A stretch of DNA of 47,052 nt. Origin: an uncultured Lachnospiraceae bacterium (GTDB lineage: Bacteria > Bacillota > Clostridia > Lachnospirales > Lachnospiraceae). Below, piece after piece: positions 7,390 to 15,553 of the stretch. The position numbers were made by a program, and so were the translations under genes. Under the pieces are notes generated by a model. The model saw only the letters and a list, made by a program, of their open reading frames with translations, was not told the origin of the DNA and did no database searches. Every line of letters begins with the position of its first letter. Position 1 is the stretch's first letter. The stretch covers positions 1 to 47,052 of the forward strand of contig CAJUES010000028.1 in the NCBI GenBank assembly GCA_910585765.1. Direction: 5' to 3'.

Positions 7390-8676
7390 ATGTATTACAA
7401 AAATATTTCATACACGATCAGTCACATTTTCGTGGTGCTGTTTATGTATCTTTTTATCGCGCCGCGCTATTCAAAACCAAAAACTGCCGCGATCTGCACT
7501 GCGATGTTTTTTGCGATCACAGCCCCGAACGTGCTGAAGCTGAACCTTTTTCCGAACAGCCGCCTGTGCTATCTGATCGTGACGGTCTATCAGATCGTGA
7601 TGACACAGATGACCGGGCTGATCATATCCATAAAGCGCGACAGCAAGGCGCTGTTTGTGGGGCTGAGCGCCTCCAACTATGTGATCGCCGGAAGTATCAT
7701 GGCGACCATCATATACATCTATACGAGCAATCTGTTGCTCTGCACTGCCGGCTGCATCCTGACTCACATCGTCCTCATGTTCCTCCTGTATGTCAAGCTG
7801 CGGGAGATCTGGGTGCAGATCCAGAAGAAGGAGGCGATGAACAGCTGGTGGAAGCTCTGTCTGATCCCTGTATTTTTTTTCTGCGGATTTTCATGCCTTG
7901 CGTTCTTTCCGTACACGCTCGACGACTATCCCACAAACATTCCCGGTGTGGTGATGTTCATCATCGTGATGTTTGTGTCGTATGTGATCGTGCTGCAGTA
8001 TGTGTCCAGCGAGTCCCAGCGAACGGAGATCTACTGGCAGAATGTGCTTTTTGAATCCTATATCAAGAATTTGGAGAATCAGTACTATCTGGTGGAGCAG
8101 TCGGAGAAAAACCTGCGGATCCTGCAGCATGACATGCGCCATTACTCGGGCATGATCGACACGATGCTCGAGCAGGGCGAATACAATGAGATCAAAAAAG
8201 TCACGGAGCATATCAACTCTGTGTCGGCCGAAAATAAGGTGACGCGCTACTGCAGCAATTTGGTCGCCAACGCGATGCTCTGCTGTATGATGGAAAAAGC
8301 GTATTCACTGTCCATAGAAGTGCAGCGCGATATCGTCATTGCCCGGGAGATCCCGGTCGACAGCTACGAATTTGCCATGGTCGTCGCCAATTTGTTTGAC
8401 AACGCATTTAACTGCGTGAAGGATTTCACGAAACGCAGAAAGCGGATCGACGTAAAGATCCGCTGCGAGGCGGATCATCTGCTGATCCACATGGTAAATG
8501 AATACGAAAAAGAGATCGTGTTTGACACTGAAACGGGTCTTCCCAAGAGCCAGCGGGGGAAAAACCACGGTCTTGGCATGCAGAGTGTGCGGGCTTTCTC
8601 GGATAAGATCGGCGGCAGCATCGGATGTCACTGCGAGGACAACGCATTTCACATCATGCTGTTTGCGAAGTTCTGA
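7390..8676 (+). CDS. GHKL-type membrane sensor histidine kinase (AgrC-like)
   Basis: A 428-residue protein with about six N-terminal membrane helices (residues 1-200), a coiled linker and a cytoplasmic kinase part. The phospho-acceptor is His247 in LRILQHDMRHYSG, typical of the HPK10/AgrC class. The ATPase has the N-box VVANLFDNAFN and a G-box GLGMQSV, with a compact GHKL ATP lid. Start is the ATG at 7390 preceded by AGGAG; the frame extends upstream to 7306 but without such a site. No LytTR response regulator, AgrB or AgrD lies nearby, so it is an orphan in this window. The ligand is probably a peptide, by analogy only. Confidence 0.88.
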   Translation: MYYKNISYTISHIFVVLFMYLFIAPRYSKPKTAAICTAMFFAITAPNVLKLNLFPNSRLCYLIVTVYQIVMTQMTGLIISIKRDSKALFVGLSASNYVIAGSIMATIIYIYTSNLLLCTAGCILTHIVLMFLLYVKLREIWVQIQKKEAMNSWWKLCLIPVFFFCGFSCLAFFPYTLDDYPTNIPGVVMFIIVMFVSYVIVLQYVSSESQRTEIYWQNVLFESYIKNLENQYYLVEQSEKNLRILQHDMRHYSGMIDTMLEQGEYNEIKKVTEHINSVSAENKVTRYCSNLVANAMLCCMMEKAYSLSIEVQRDIVIAREIPVDSYEFAMVVANLFDNAFNCVKDFTKRRKRIDVKIRCEADHLLIHMVNEYEKEIVFDTETGLPKSQRGKNHGLGMQSVRAFSDKIGGSIGCHCEDNAFHIMLFAKF

Positions 8677-8706
8677 CGGCGGCGGGGAACGGCCGCCCAT
8701 AATAGC

Positions 8707-8754
8707 ACTGCCCATGTCCCGCGGATCTGATATGATCCGCGGGACATGGGCAGT
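8707..8754. terminator. Perfect 21-bp stem hairpin between convergent genes
   Basis: ACTGCCCATGTCCCGCGGATC and its exact inverse are separated by the 6-nt loop TGATAT. It lies 30 bp after the kinase stop and just before the stop of the convergent GH88 gene, so it is placed to end both transcripts. It lacks a clear T-run on either side. Confidence 0.7.
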
Positions 8755-8761
8755 CTCGGTC

Positions 8762-9934
8762 TTACCAGTATGAATTCCAGTCTGTTGTCAGTCTGGTCAG
8801 CGCCTCCATATAATAATAGTCTCCCCATGAGGTACATTCATCCACCCCAAGATTCGGGCATGTATTATAAGGAGAGCTCTTTGCGTACGTTCCATGCAGC
8901 AGCAGCCCGTTGGACTCCTCGCCGCGCACTGCACAGTGCTCTGCCAGTGCCCTGACCAGGCGCGACGCCATACCTGTGTAGTACTCCGCTTTCTGTGCGG
9001 GCAGATGCCTTGCCATTTCCAGCATGCCGCATGCCGCCGCTGCCGCCGCGGAGGAGTCTCTCGGCTCGTCGCTGCCGTCCTGGAAATCAAAATCCCAGTA
9101 GGGGATCAGATCTTCGGGCAGATGTGTGAGAAAGAAGTCCGTCAGCTTCTCGAAAATGTCTATGTACGCGGCATTCTTTAGCCTGGAATAGCTCAGCGCC
9201 GCGCCGTAGATCCCCCACGCCTGTCCTCTTGCCCAGGCAGAGCCGTCGCGGTAGCCCTGATGGGTCACACCCTTTTGGGGCTCTCCTGTATCCGGGTCAA
9301 AAAAGTAAGTATGATAAGTGGAGTGGTCGGGCCGGATCACGTATTTCATAGCATTTTGAATGTGTATCCTGGCTTTCTCGCCATAGGCTGGATCTCCCGT
9401 GACTTCGCTTGCCCAGAACAGCAGCGGCATGTTCAGCAGGCAGTCGATGATGAGGCGGTAATTCTCCTTCGCCCCGAGCGCTCCCCACGCCTGAAAGAAT
9501 CCGCCCTTTTCCTGAAAACGTTCCATCAGATTGTCCGCCGCCAGAACTGCCGCTTCCCGCGCGTGCTCGTTGCCGGTCAGCTTCCACGCCGCCACGCAGG
9601 ATGGGGAGTAGAGAAACCCCATGTCATGGTGCGCCACATCCACCTTGTCCCGGATCCTTTTGAGGAAGCTTTCCACCTGTCTCTCCCCCGCCTCTCTCAG
9701 CCGCCCGCTCCCCGTCTGCTCGTAGGCGAGCCAGATCTCTCCTGTCCAAAATCCGGTAGTCCATGTCGTATTCCCGCAGGGAATATAAAATCCGTTGGTA
9801 CTGTTGGAGGGCTGGAACGCGTCGGTAAACTGTTCCAGATTTCCTTCTATGACAGCCGCTGCACGCCCGCGCAGCATCTGCGCCTCGCTGCCCGTTATTG
9901 CCGGGCAGGTCAGCAGTTTTTCTATTGTCTGCAT
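8762..9934 (-). CDS. ugl: Glycoside hydrolase family 88, unsaturated glucuronyl hydrolase
   Basis: A 390-residue cytoplasmic enzyme of the (alpha/alpha)6 barrel GH88 family. These enzymes remove the unsaturated uronic acid left at the non-reducing end of oligosaccharides by polysaccharide lyases. The two catalytic aspartates are seen at Asp104 (HHDMGFLYSPS) and Asp164 (LIIDCLLNMPLLFW); their 60-residue spacing matches Asp88/Asp149 of the Bacillus enzyme. Another hallmark is GSAWARGQAWGIYG. There is no signal peptide, so it acts on imported sugars. It is the last gene of a lyase and transporter operon, 12 bp after the lyase, with AAAGGAGA before its ATG. Glycosaminoglycan fragments are the likely substrate; pectin- or gellan-type sugars cannot be excluded. 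Confidence 0.93.
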   Translation of the reverse strand: MQTIEKLLTCPAITGSEAQMLRGRAAAVIEGNLEQFTDAFQPSNSTNGFYIPCGNTTWTTGFWTGEIWLAYEQTGSGRLREAGERQVESFLKRIRDKVDVAHHDMGFLYSPSCVAAWKLTGNEHAREAAVLAADNLMERFQEKGGFFQAWGALGAKENYRLIIDCLLNMPLLFWASEVTGDPAYGEKARIHIQNAMKYVIRPDHSTYHTYFFDPDTGEPQKGVTHQGYRDGSAWARGQAWGIYGAALSYSRLKNAAYIDIFEKLTDFFLTHLPEDLIPYWDFDFQDGSDEPRDSSAAAAAACGMLEMARHLPAQKAEYYTGMASRLVRALAEHCAVRGEESNGLLLHGTYAKSSPYNTCPNLGVDECTSWGDYYYMEALTRLTTDWNSYW

Positions 9935-9946
9935 TCTGCTTCTCCT

Positions 9947-11722
9947 TTATTTTCCTGTATTTTCAGCCGCCTGAGACCCACACTTTGCCTCGTACACGCC
10001 GTGCACGGTACAGACAGCCGCTGTCCCCTGCTGCTCTGCCCGAAACCGGATCAGCCACACGTCCCTGTCTTTTCCCCGGTGGTCGACAAATATTTCCCGG
10101 TGTATCACGATGACTTTTGCGCCTGCCGCCGTCAGCGTCAGCGTTCCTTTTTCACCCGGAATACAGATCCTGTCGCCCGTGACCACAGGTTTCATCTGCG
10201 TCACAAAATTTTCCTCGAGCCAGTCCTGCTGCCCCATGTCCGCCGCCCTGTCCTCCAGCCGGAAATCTCCTGCACCCTCTCGGAATATCAGGGTCCGCTC
10301 CAGTCGTTTGCCGCTGCCGTACGCCCCGCCATACTCCAGGCGGACACACCCGCTGTCATCCCCCTCAAAATAAGTTGTGCCGTACTTCCTGCCCGCCTTC
10401 TGCTCCTGTCCGTTCAAAACAGGCACATTGTGCCCCATGGAGCGATTGCACAGCAGCGTGTAGCGGGTCTCAGGCGCAAAATATTCCCGGGTGTACTCCC
10501 CGCAGCCCAGGTCACTGAGGAACACCTCGCCGTTTGCGGCAAACATCAGGCTTCCCACATCATTGTGGTTATGCGCCTCGCCGTTGTGCCCGCCCTTGAC
10601 CGCCAGATCCAGTCCGGCGTTTTTCCAGACTGCCCACTGCGCGTGCGGCAAAAAGGTAAACCACTTTGTTCGCTGTTGTCTTTGGGTGTCACTGGTGTCT
10701 GCTGTTGTCAGCTTTTCCAGCTTTTCCAGATACTGGCGCACCCAGCAGTCGTCCTGGTAATTTCCCATAAACCGGTAACAATGGTCGTCCTCAAATCCCA
10801 TAGCGGCGGACAGCGGCGGGATCTCCACCCCGCTCACCGTCTCCGCCAGGCGGCAGGTCAGCCCCAGCCGGAACCGGTCGCGGCTGCTTCCGTCGGAAAA
10901 GCTGACGGTGATCCCGCCCGTCAGATAGCATATCTGCTGAAACCGGGCGATCCGGCGCACCTTCTCCTGCTCCAGCAGACACACCGCACCTTTTGTGTGC
11001 GACCTGAGCTGTTCGGCAAATCCCGCATAGTATACCATGCCGTATGTATAATAGCTGAGTCCTTCCGGACAGGTTCCGTCATCGCACATGCCATCCAGAT
11101 AATCGGGCAGTGTATCGATCACCCTGTCTATAATCAGTCTTTGTTTCCCGGGCTCATCCTGCAGAAGGTACAGCGCCATGCTTCCCAGGCATCCCGCGCA
11201 CACCGCCACCCAGTTGTTCTGCATGGATTCCCACCGCCATGCTCCCTTCTCACGCTCCATATAAGCGTCCAGCAGGCGGTATGTGACAAGTTCCTTCACC
11301 TGTTGCACAAGCGCCGCATCCAGTCTGTCAGACAGCTCCGCAGTGATCTGCGCCAGCGCCTGTCCGGTCTCGGATGCAAACAGATCCACCGTTCTCCGCC
11401 AATCCTTCTCCCGGCGGTCCACATGGGCGGGAAGCGCCCATGTCTCCTCCAGACAGATCTCCCCGATCACTTCCTCGAGTTTGCGCAGATCTTCCGCCCT
11501 TCTGTGCCAGATGGACAGCAGTCCGAACACCGCAAGAAACCGCCTTCTCTCAAAGTATATATTCTCATAGTCCAGACGGCTGCCGGTCTCCTCGTAAAGC
11601 GCAAACAGCGTCTCTGTCAGCCTGGGCATGCTGCGCCCGCGCAGCGTGTCTCCGGTCTGCTCCACCTGGCGGCGGAACTGCCGCCAGTGCTCTCTGATCT
11701 CCTGTTCTCTCGTCCTATCCAT
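9947..11722 (-). CDS. Heparinase II/III-family polysaccharide lyase
   Basis: A 591-residue protein with the alpha/alpha toroid (residues about 60-320) and beta-sandwich of heparinase II/III-like lyases (PL12/PL21 clan). Seen are NNWVAVCAGCLGSMAL, the conserved DDGTCPEGLSYYTYGMVYY near residue 240, and in the C-terminal half GGHNGEAHNHNDVGS, where histidine/asparagine residues contribute to metal binding and catalysis in the family. There is no signal peptide, so it appears to cut imported oligosaccharides inside the cell. It starts 6 bp after the permease stop and precedes GH88 by 12 bp. Lyase then unsaturated uronidase is the standard order for acidic glycans. The exact substrate cannot be read from sequence. 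Confidence 0.9.
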   Translation of the reverse strand: MDRTREQEIREHWRQFRRQVEQTGDTLRGRSMPRLTETLFALYEETGSRLDYENIYFERRRFLAVFGLLSIWHRRAEDLRKLEEVIGEICLEETWALPAHVDRREKDWRRTVDLFASETGQALAQITAELSDRLDAALVQQVKELVTYRLLDAYMEREKGAWRWESMQNNWVAVCAGCLGSMALYLLQDEPGKQRLIIDRVIDTLPDYLDGMCDDGTCPEGLSYYTYGMVYYAGFAEQLRSHTKGAVCLLEQEKVRRIARFQQICYLTGGITVSFSDGSSRDRFRLGLTCRLAETVSGVEIPPLSAAMGFEDDHCYRFMGNYQDDCWVRQYLEKLEKLTTADTSDTQRQQRTKWFTFLPHAQWAVWKNAGLDLAVKGGHNGEAHNHNDVGSLMFAANGEVFLSDLGCGEYTREYFAPETRYTLLCNRSMGHNVPVLNGQEQKAGRKYGTTYFEGDDSGCVRLEYGGAYGSGKRLERTLIFREGAGDFRLEDRAADMGQQDWLEENFVTQMKPVVTGDRICIPGEKGTLTLTAAGAKVIVIHREIFVDHRGKDRDVWLIRFRAEQQGTAAVCTVHGVYEAKCGSQAAENTGK

Positions 11723-11728
11723 CCCGGA

Positions 11729-12628
11729 TCACTCCTTCACTGCGCCCACCATGACGCCCTTGGTAAAATATTTCTGCAGGAACGGGTACACGAACAGGAT
11801 CGGAACTGTCGCCACAATGATTGTCGCGTAACGTATCGTAGCGCCCACCGCTTCCACGTCCCCTGCCGCCACGCCTGCCGTCATGGAGGAAGTATCGTTT
11901 GCCATCAGGATCTCTCTCAAAACAACCTGCAGCGGGTACATGGTCCGATCCGAGAGGATCGTAGATCCCCAGAACCAACCGTTCCAGATGCCCACGCCGT
12001 AGTAGAGTACCATGACTGCCAGCATTGCCCTCGACAGGGGCAGGATCACGGCAAACAGGATCTTCCAGTGACCTGCCCCGTCTATTCTGGCCGCCTCACA
12101 CAGGGATTCCGGAATACTCTCAAAAGAGGTCCGCAAAATGATCATATTGTACGTGCTGATCATAAAGGGAAGGATCAGTCCCCAGTGGGTGTCTGTCAGA
12201 TGGAAATCCTGCAGTGTCTGATAAAAGGGGATCATGCCGCCCGATATGAACATGGTCACGGTGATCAGGATCATGATCGGCTTCTTCCAGAGCACGCCCT
12301 TCCTGGATAAAAAATACGCTCCCAGGGACGTCATCACAATATTCGTGAGCAGCCCTATCGTCAAGATCTTCAAGGTATTCAGATAGCCTGACAGGATCAT
12401 GGGGTTTTTGAGTACAGCCTTGTAGGCACCCGTGCTGAAGCCCACGGGCTTTAACAGCGGACCTGTATGCTGCATCAGCAGGCTGCTATCGCTGAACGAT
12501 GCCATCAGCACATACCACACCGGATATATGCAGACCAGCGACAGCAGCGTCAAAATCAAGATATTGCAGACATCGAACACCTTTGACCCGGTCGATGTCC
12601 GAATCGCACTTTTTGCCTGTCTTTTCAT
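11729..12628 (-). CDS. CUT1 sugar ABC transporter permease, LplC-like
   Basis: A 299-residue membrane protein with six helices and the MalG-type EAA loop EAARIDGAGHWKILFAVILP near residue 195. This loop contacts a shared ATPase not encoded here. The ATG at 12628 is chosen because AGGAGG ends 6 nt before it, while the upstream ATG at 12634 directly abuts that site. It is the second permease of the operon, 12 bp after its partner. LplC/YtcP-type permeases usually serve oligosaccharides from uronate-containing polymers, which fits the lyase and GH88 genes that follow. Confidence 0.93.
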   Translation of the reverse strand: MKRQAKSAIRTSTGSKVFDVCNILILTLLSLVCIYPVWYVLMASFSDSSLLMQHTGPLLKPVGFSTGAYKAVLKNPMILSGYLNTLKILTIGLLTNIVMTSLGAYFLSRKGVLWKKPIMILITVTMFISGGMIPFYQTLQDFHLTDTHWGLILPFMISTYNMIILRTSFESIPESLCEAARIDGAGHWKILFAVILPLSRAMLAVMVLYYGVGIWNGWFWGSTILSDRTMYPLQVVLREILMANDTSSMTAGVAAGDVEAVGATIRYATIIVATVPILFVYPFLQKYFTKGVMVGAVKE

Positions 12629-12640
12629 ATGCATCCTCCT

Positions 12641-13585
12641 CTACCAGAGACTGGTTTCACTGACACGCCTGCTGATCTTGTTGGTTGCGATCAAAAGCGC
12701 CAGGTTGATCACGGAGTTGAACAGGCCGATGGCAGTGGAGTAGCTCCAGTTCCTTTCGAGGATGCCCACCCTGTAAATGTAGGAAGCGATCACGTCCGCT
12801 GTCTCATAAGTCGCTTCGTTGTACAGCAGGATGGTCTTCTCATAGCCTGTTCCCAGCAGCTGTCCCATTCTCATGATCAGCATGATCACAATGGTCGGTG
12901 CAATGCCCGGAAGCGTCACATGGATCAGCTGTTTCCACCTCCCTGCCCCGTCTATGGACGCCGCCTCATAGAGCTGCTGATCCACGCCGGACAATGCCGA
13001 CAGATAAATGATGGATCCCCAGCCGATCCCCTGCCAGATGTCCGACACGATGTATATGGTCCGATACAGCGCCGGATTCTGGATCAGGGAGCTTCTCTCC
13101 CCTCCAAACATGACGATGATATCGTTGATCAGCCCTGTGCTCTGTGTAAAGTCCTTAATGATGCCCGTCACGACCACCAGGGAGATAAAATGGGGCAGGT
13201 ACGTGATGGTCTGCACGGTTTTCTTGAAGCGCCTTGCCCTCAGTTCATTGAGCAGGAGCGCCAGGATGATCGGTGCCGGAAAACCAAATATAATGCCGTA
13301 CACACTCAGCAGGAGTGTGTTCTTCACAAGCCTCCCAAAATAGGGGCTTGTGAAAAAACGTATGAACTGGTCAAATCCGACCCACTCGCTGCCTGTCACA
13401 CCCTGCCTGGGGTTGTAATCCTGAAATGCGATGATCGCCCCGTACATTGGCTTATAATGGAATAAGATGTAAAACAGGATCACCGGCAGCACCATCAGGT
13501 AAAGGGAACGGTTTCTTTTCCAGTCTTTTTTTACACGGATCGAAAAGCTTTCACGTTCTTTTGTCTTGCCTATCGTCTCTGACAC
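12641..13585 (-). CDS. CUT1 sugar ABC transporter permease, LplB-like
   Basis: A 314-residue permease with six helices. Typical LplB features are the N-terminal RNRSLYLMVLPVILFYILFH followed by KPMYGAIIAFQDYNP, and the EAA loop YEAASIDGAGRWKQLIHVTL near residue 215. The start is a GTG at 13585 with AGGAGG 5 nt upstream; no in-frame ATG fits. It lies 9 bp after the solute-binding protein and 12 bp before the LplC-like gene, so the three form one importer. The ATPase is missing from the window and is presumably a shared MsmX-type subunit elsewhere. Confidence 0.93.
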   Translation of the reverse strand: MSETIGKTKERESFSIRVKKDWKRNRSLYLMVLPVILFYILFHYKPMYGAIIAFQDYNPRQGVTGSEWVGFDQFIRFFTSPYFGRLVKNTLLLSVYGIIFGFPAPIILALLLNELRARRFKKTVQTITYLPHFISLVVVTGIIKDFTQSTGLINDIIVMFGGERSSLIQNPALYRTIYIVSDIWQGIGWGSIIYLSALSGVDQQLYEAASIDGAGRWKQLIHVTLPGIAPTIVIMLIMRMGQLLGTGYEKTILLYNEATYETADVIASYIYRVGILERNWSYSTAIGLFNSVINLALLIATNKISRRVSETSLW

Positions 13586-13594
13586 GTCATCCTC

Positions 13595-15316
13595 CTATCT
13601 TGCCTGGTATCTCTCAAGCGCGGCATTCTGTATTTCCAGAACACGGTCCAGGTTCATTTCCCTGATCGTCTCCACATAGTCATCCCACTCGTCAAAACTC
13701 CTGTTTCCCAGAATGAACTTCAATGTCATCTCATCCCTGTACGTATTGATCTCATTCATGATCTGTGCCTGTTCCTTGCTCTCTTCTACAGTGGGCGTCA
13801 CGGGCGGAATGATGTGCTTGTCCGCGTTGGTGTCCGACCACACTGCAAGGGCTTCCTTCTGCTCGTCCAACACGTAATACTGGTCTGCGTACGCCTCGTC
13901 CTGCACAAAAGGTCCGTTGTAGTTTGCCCTGATATATCCGCTCATCGCATGCGTGATGGACAGGTCAGGATTGTTGAGGATCAGATCCGTGTAGACAGGT
14001 TCGCCGTTCTCCATTGTGTAGCTGGTTCCCTCGATGCCAAAGTTGAACAGCATGTGACCCTCATCACTGTAGGCGTAATCCAAAAGCCTCGCCGCAAGCT
14101 CGACGTTCTCACAGCTTGTCGTGATCACGGCACAGCCCATGTTGACAAAATCATTATCCTTCTGGCCAAATTCCGGCTTGTCCCCCTTCTCCACGGTGGG
14201 GTAAGGGGCCGATACAAGCGTGAAGTCCTCCTCCGTAGCCCTGCCCGCGCTTGTCCAGGTGCCGAGGCTGCTTCCGCACCATCCAAAGGATGCTCCCGCC
14301 GAGCCGTTTGTGATCTTTGCACTTACCTGATCGTTTGTCAGGGTTGCCAGATCGACGTCGATCAGACCTTCGCTCATCCACTTGTGCATGGTCTGGAGAT
14401 ATTCCCTGTAGCCGTCCTCGACTGCGCCGAAATGAACCTTGTTGTCATCCCCTATATAGAAATTCCTGGGCGCTCCGTATGCGTATGCAAAAGGATTGTT
14501 GTCCGTGAGTCCCTGACTGCTGTACCAGTAGGTGAACGGCGCCGACGCATTCTTCTCTGTCTTGAACGCAGTCAGCACGTCATACCACTCGTCCATGGTC
14601 GTGGGCACCTCCAGCCCCAGCTCATCCAGCCAGTCACCCCTCAGCATCAACCCGGTGCTTGTCTTTAGCTTCTCACCGCCGCGGATAAAGGGGAAGCAGT
14701 AGTACGTGCCGTCGTCTGTCTTGATCATCTTGTCCACATCCGGATTGGCCTCGAGATAAGCTTTCAGGTTCGGACAGTAGCTGTCGATCACATCATTTAA
14801 AGGAAGGACTACGCCGTCCTCGATCGCCTTCTGCGGTCCGCCCGCGTAGGTCAGCCAGCTGTACTCGATGATATCGGGAAGTGTGCGGTTGGATAGCAGG
14901 AGGTTGAACTGCTCCTGCAGCTGCCCTACCGCAGGGTGCTGGAACTCCACCGTGATCCCTGTGTTCTCCTGCAGTTTCTTCCCGAATTCCGCGTCGTTGA
15001 GGCTGGAATAGTTTGCGGCCGCATTTGCGTTGAGCTCGAGCCAGTAGCTGAGTGTGCCGCCGTCCGCTACAGGATAGGAAAACGCCTTGCTCCCTTCGTC
15101 TGCTCCTTCCGATGCGGTTGTGCCTGCCGGTTCGGATGCGTCTGTCTTGCCGGTCTCAGTCTGTTCTTTTGATATTGTATCTTTCCCGGCGTCTTTCCCG
15201 TCCTTGCTCCCGCATCCTGCGGCGATGCCTGCGGCGGCTATCGCTGCCGTTATGAGCAGTGCTCCTTTCCTGATCCTCTCCTTTTTCTCCAAAGTTCTCT
15301 TCGTTGTTCTCTTCAT
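13595..15316 (-). CDS. Extracellular solute-binding lipoprotein of the sugar importer
   Basis: A 573-residue lipoprotein. After a lysine/arginine-rich start a hydrophobic stretch ends in the lipobox AAGIAAGC (Cys about residue 32), followed by a low-complexity linker rich in Ala, Gly, Glu and Thr and the large binding domain. Length and order match LplA-type family 1 binding proteins, which exceed 500 residues and partner with LplB/LplC. The ATG at 15316 has ACGGAGG-like sequence upstream; the frame runs on to 15406 without a better start. It is the first gene of the five-gene operon and lies about 240 bp from the AraC gene. It captures the oligosaccharide outside the cell. Confidence 0.93.
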   Translation of the reverse strand: MKRTTKRTLEKKERIRKGALLITAAIAAAGIAAGCGSKDGKDAGKDTISKEQTETGKTDASEPAGTTASEGADEGSKAFSYPVADGGTLSYWLELNANAAANYSSLNDAEFGKKLQENTGITVEFQHPAVGQLQEQFNLLLSNRTLPDIIEYSWLTYAGGPQKAIEDGVVLPLNDVIDSYCPNLKAYLEANPDVDKMIKTDDGTYYCFPFIRGGEKLKTSTGLMLRGDWLDELGLEVPTTMDEWYDVLTAFKTEKNASAPFTYWYSSQGLTDNNPFAYAYGAPRNFYIGDDNKVHFGAVEDGYREYLQTMHKWMSEGLIDVDLATLTNDQVSAKITNGSAGASFGWCGSSLGTWTSAGRATEEDFTLVSAPYPTVEKGDKPEFGQKDNDFVNMGCAVITTSCENVELAARLLDYAYSDEGHMLFNFGIEGTSYTMENGEPVYTDLILNNPDLSITHAMSGYIRANYNGPFVQDEAYADQYYVLDEQKEALAVWSDTNADKHIIPPVTPTVEESKEQAQIMNEINTYRDEMTLKFILGNRSFDEWDDYVETIREMNLDRVLEIQNAALERYQAR

Positions 15317-15553
15317 ATAAACCTCCGTTTCTGAGCATTGCCAGCTCGATCTGCGCAGCCTGTCTGTTCTGCGCCATATCCACACTATATCAGTCCCTCT
15401 TTCCAAAAGATATATTCAGATGTGCAAATCTGTTGACAAAAAAGCAACTGGCACATGCGCAATTTGCAAAGTCAATACGCAAATCACAAAAAATGCCGCA
15501 AAATCCACTCTTTTTTCAGCAGATTTTACAGCATTCATTGTCCTGGAGCCATC

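Noticed and set aside
7390..8676. Agr-type quorum-sensing cassette around the GHKL kinase
   Set aside because: No AgrB-like protease, AgrD-like peptide or LytTR response regulator was found on either side.
9260..12310. Plus-strand open frame of 1016 codons
   Set aside because: It runs antisense to the GH88, heparinase and permease genes, which have clear family motifs and tight spacing. The antisense protein is rich in His, Arg, Gln and Pro without domain features, as expected for a shadow of GC-biased codons.
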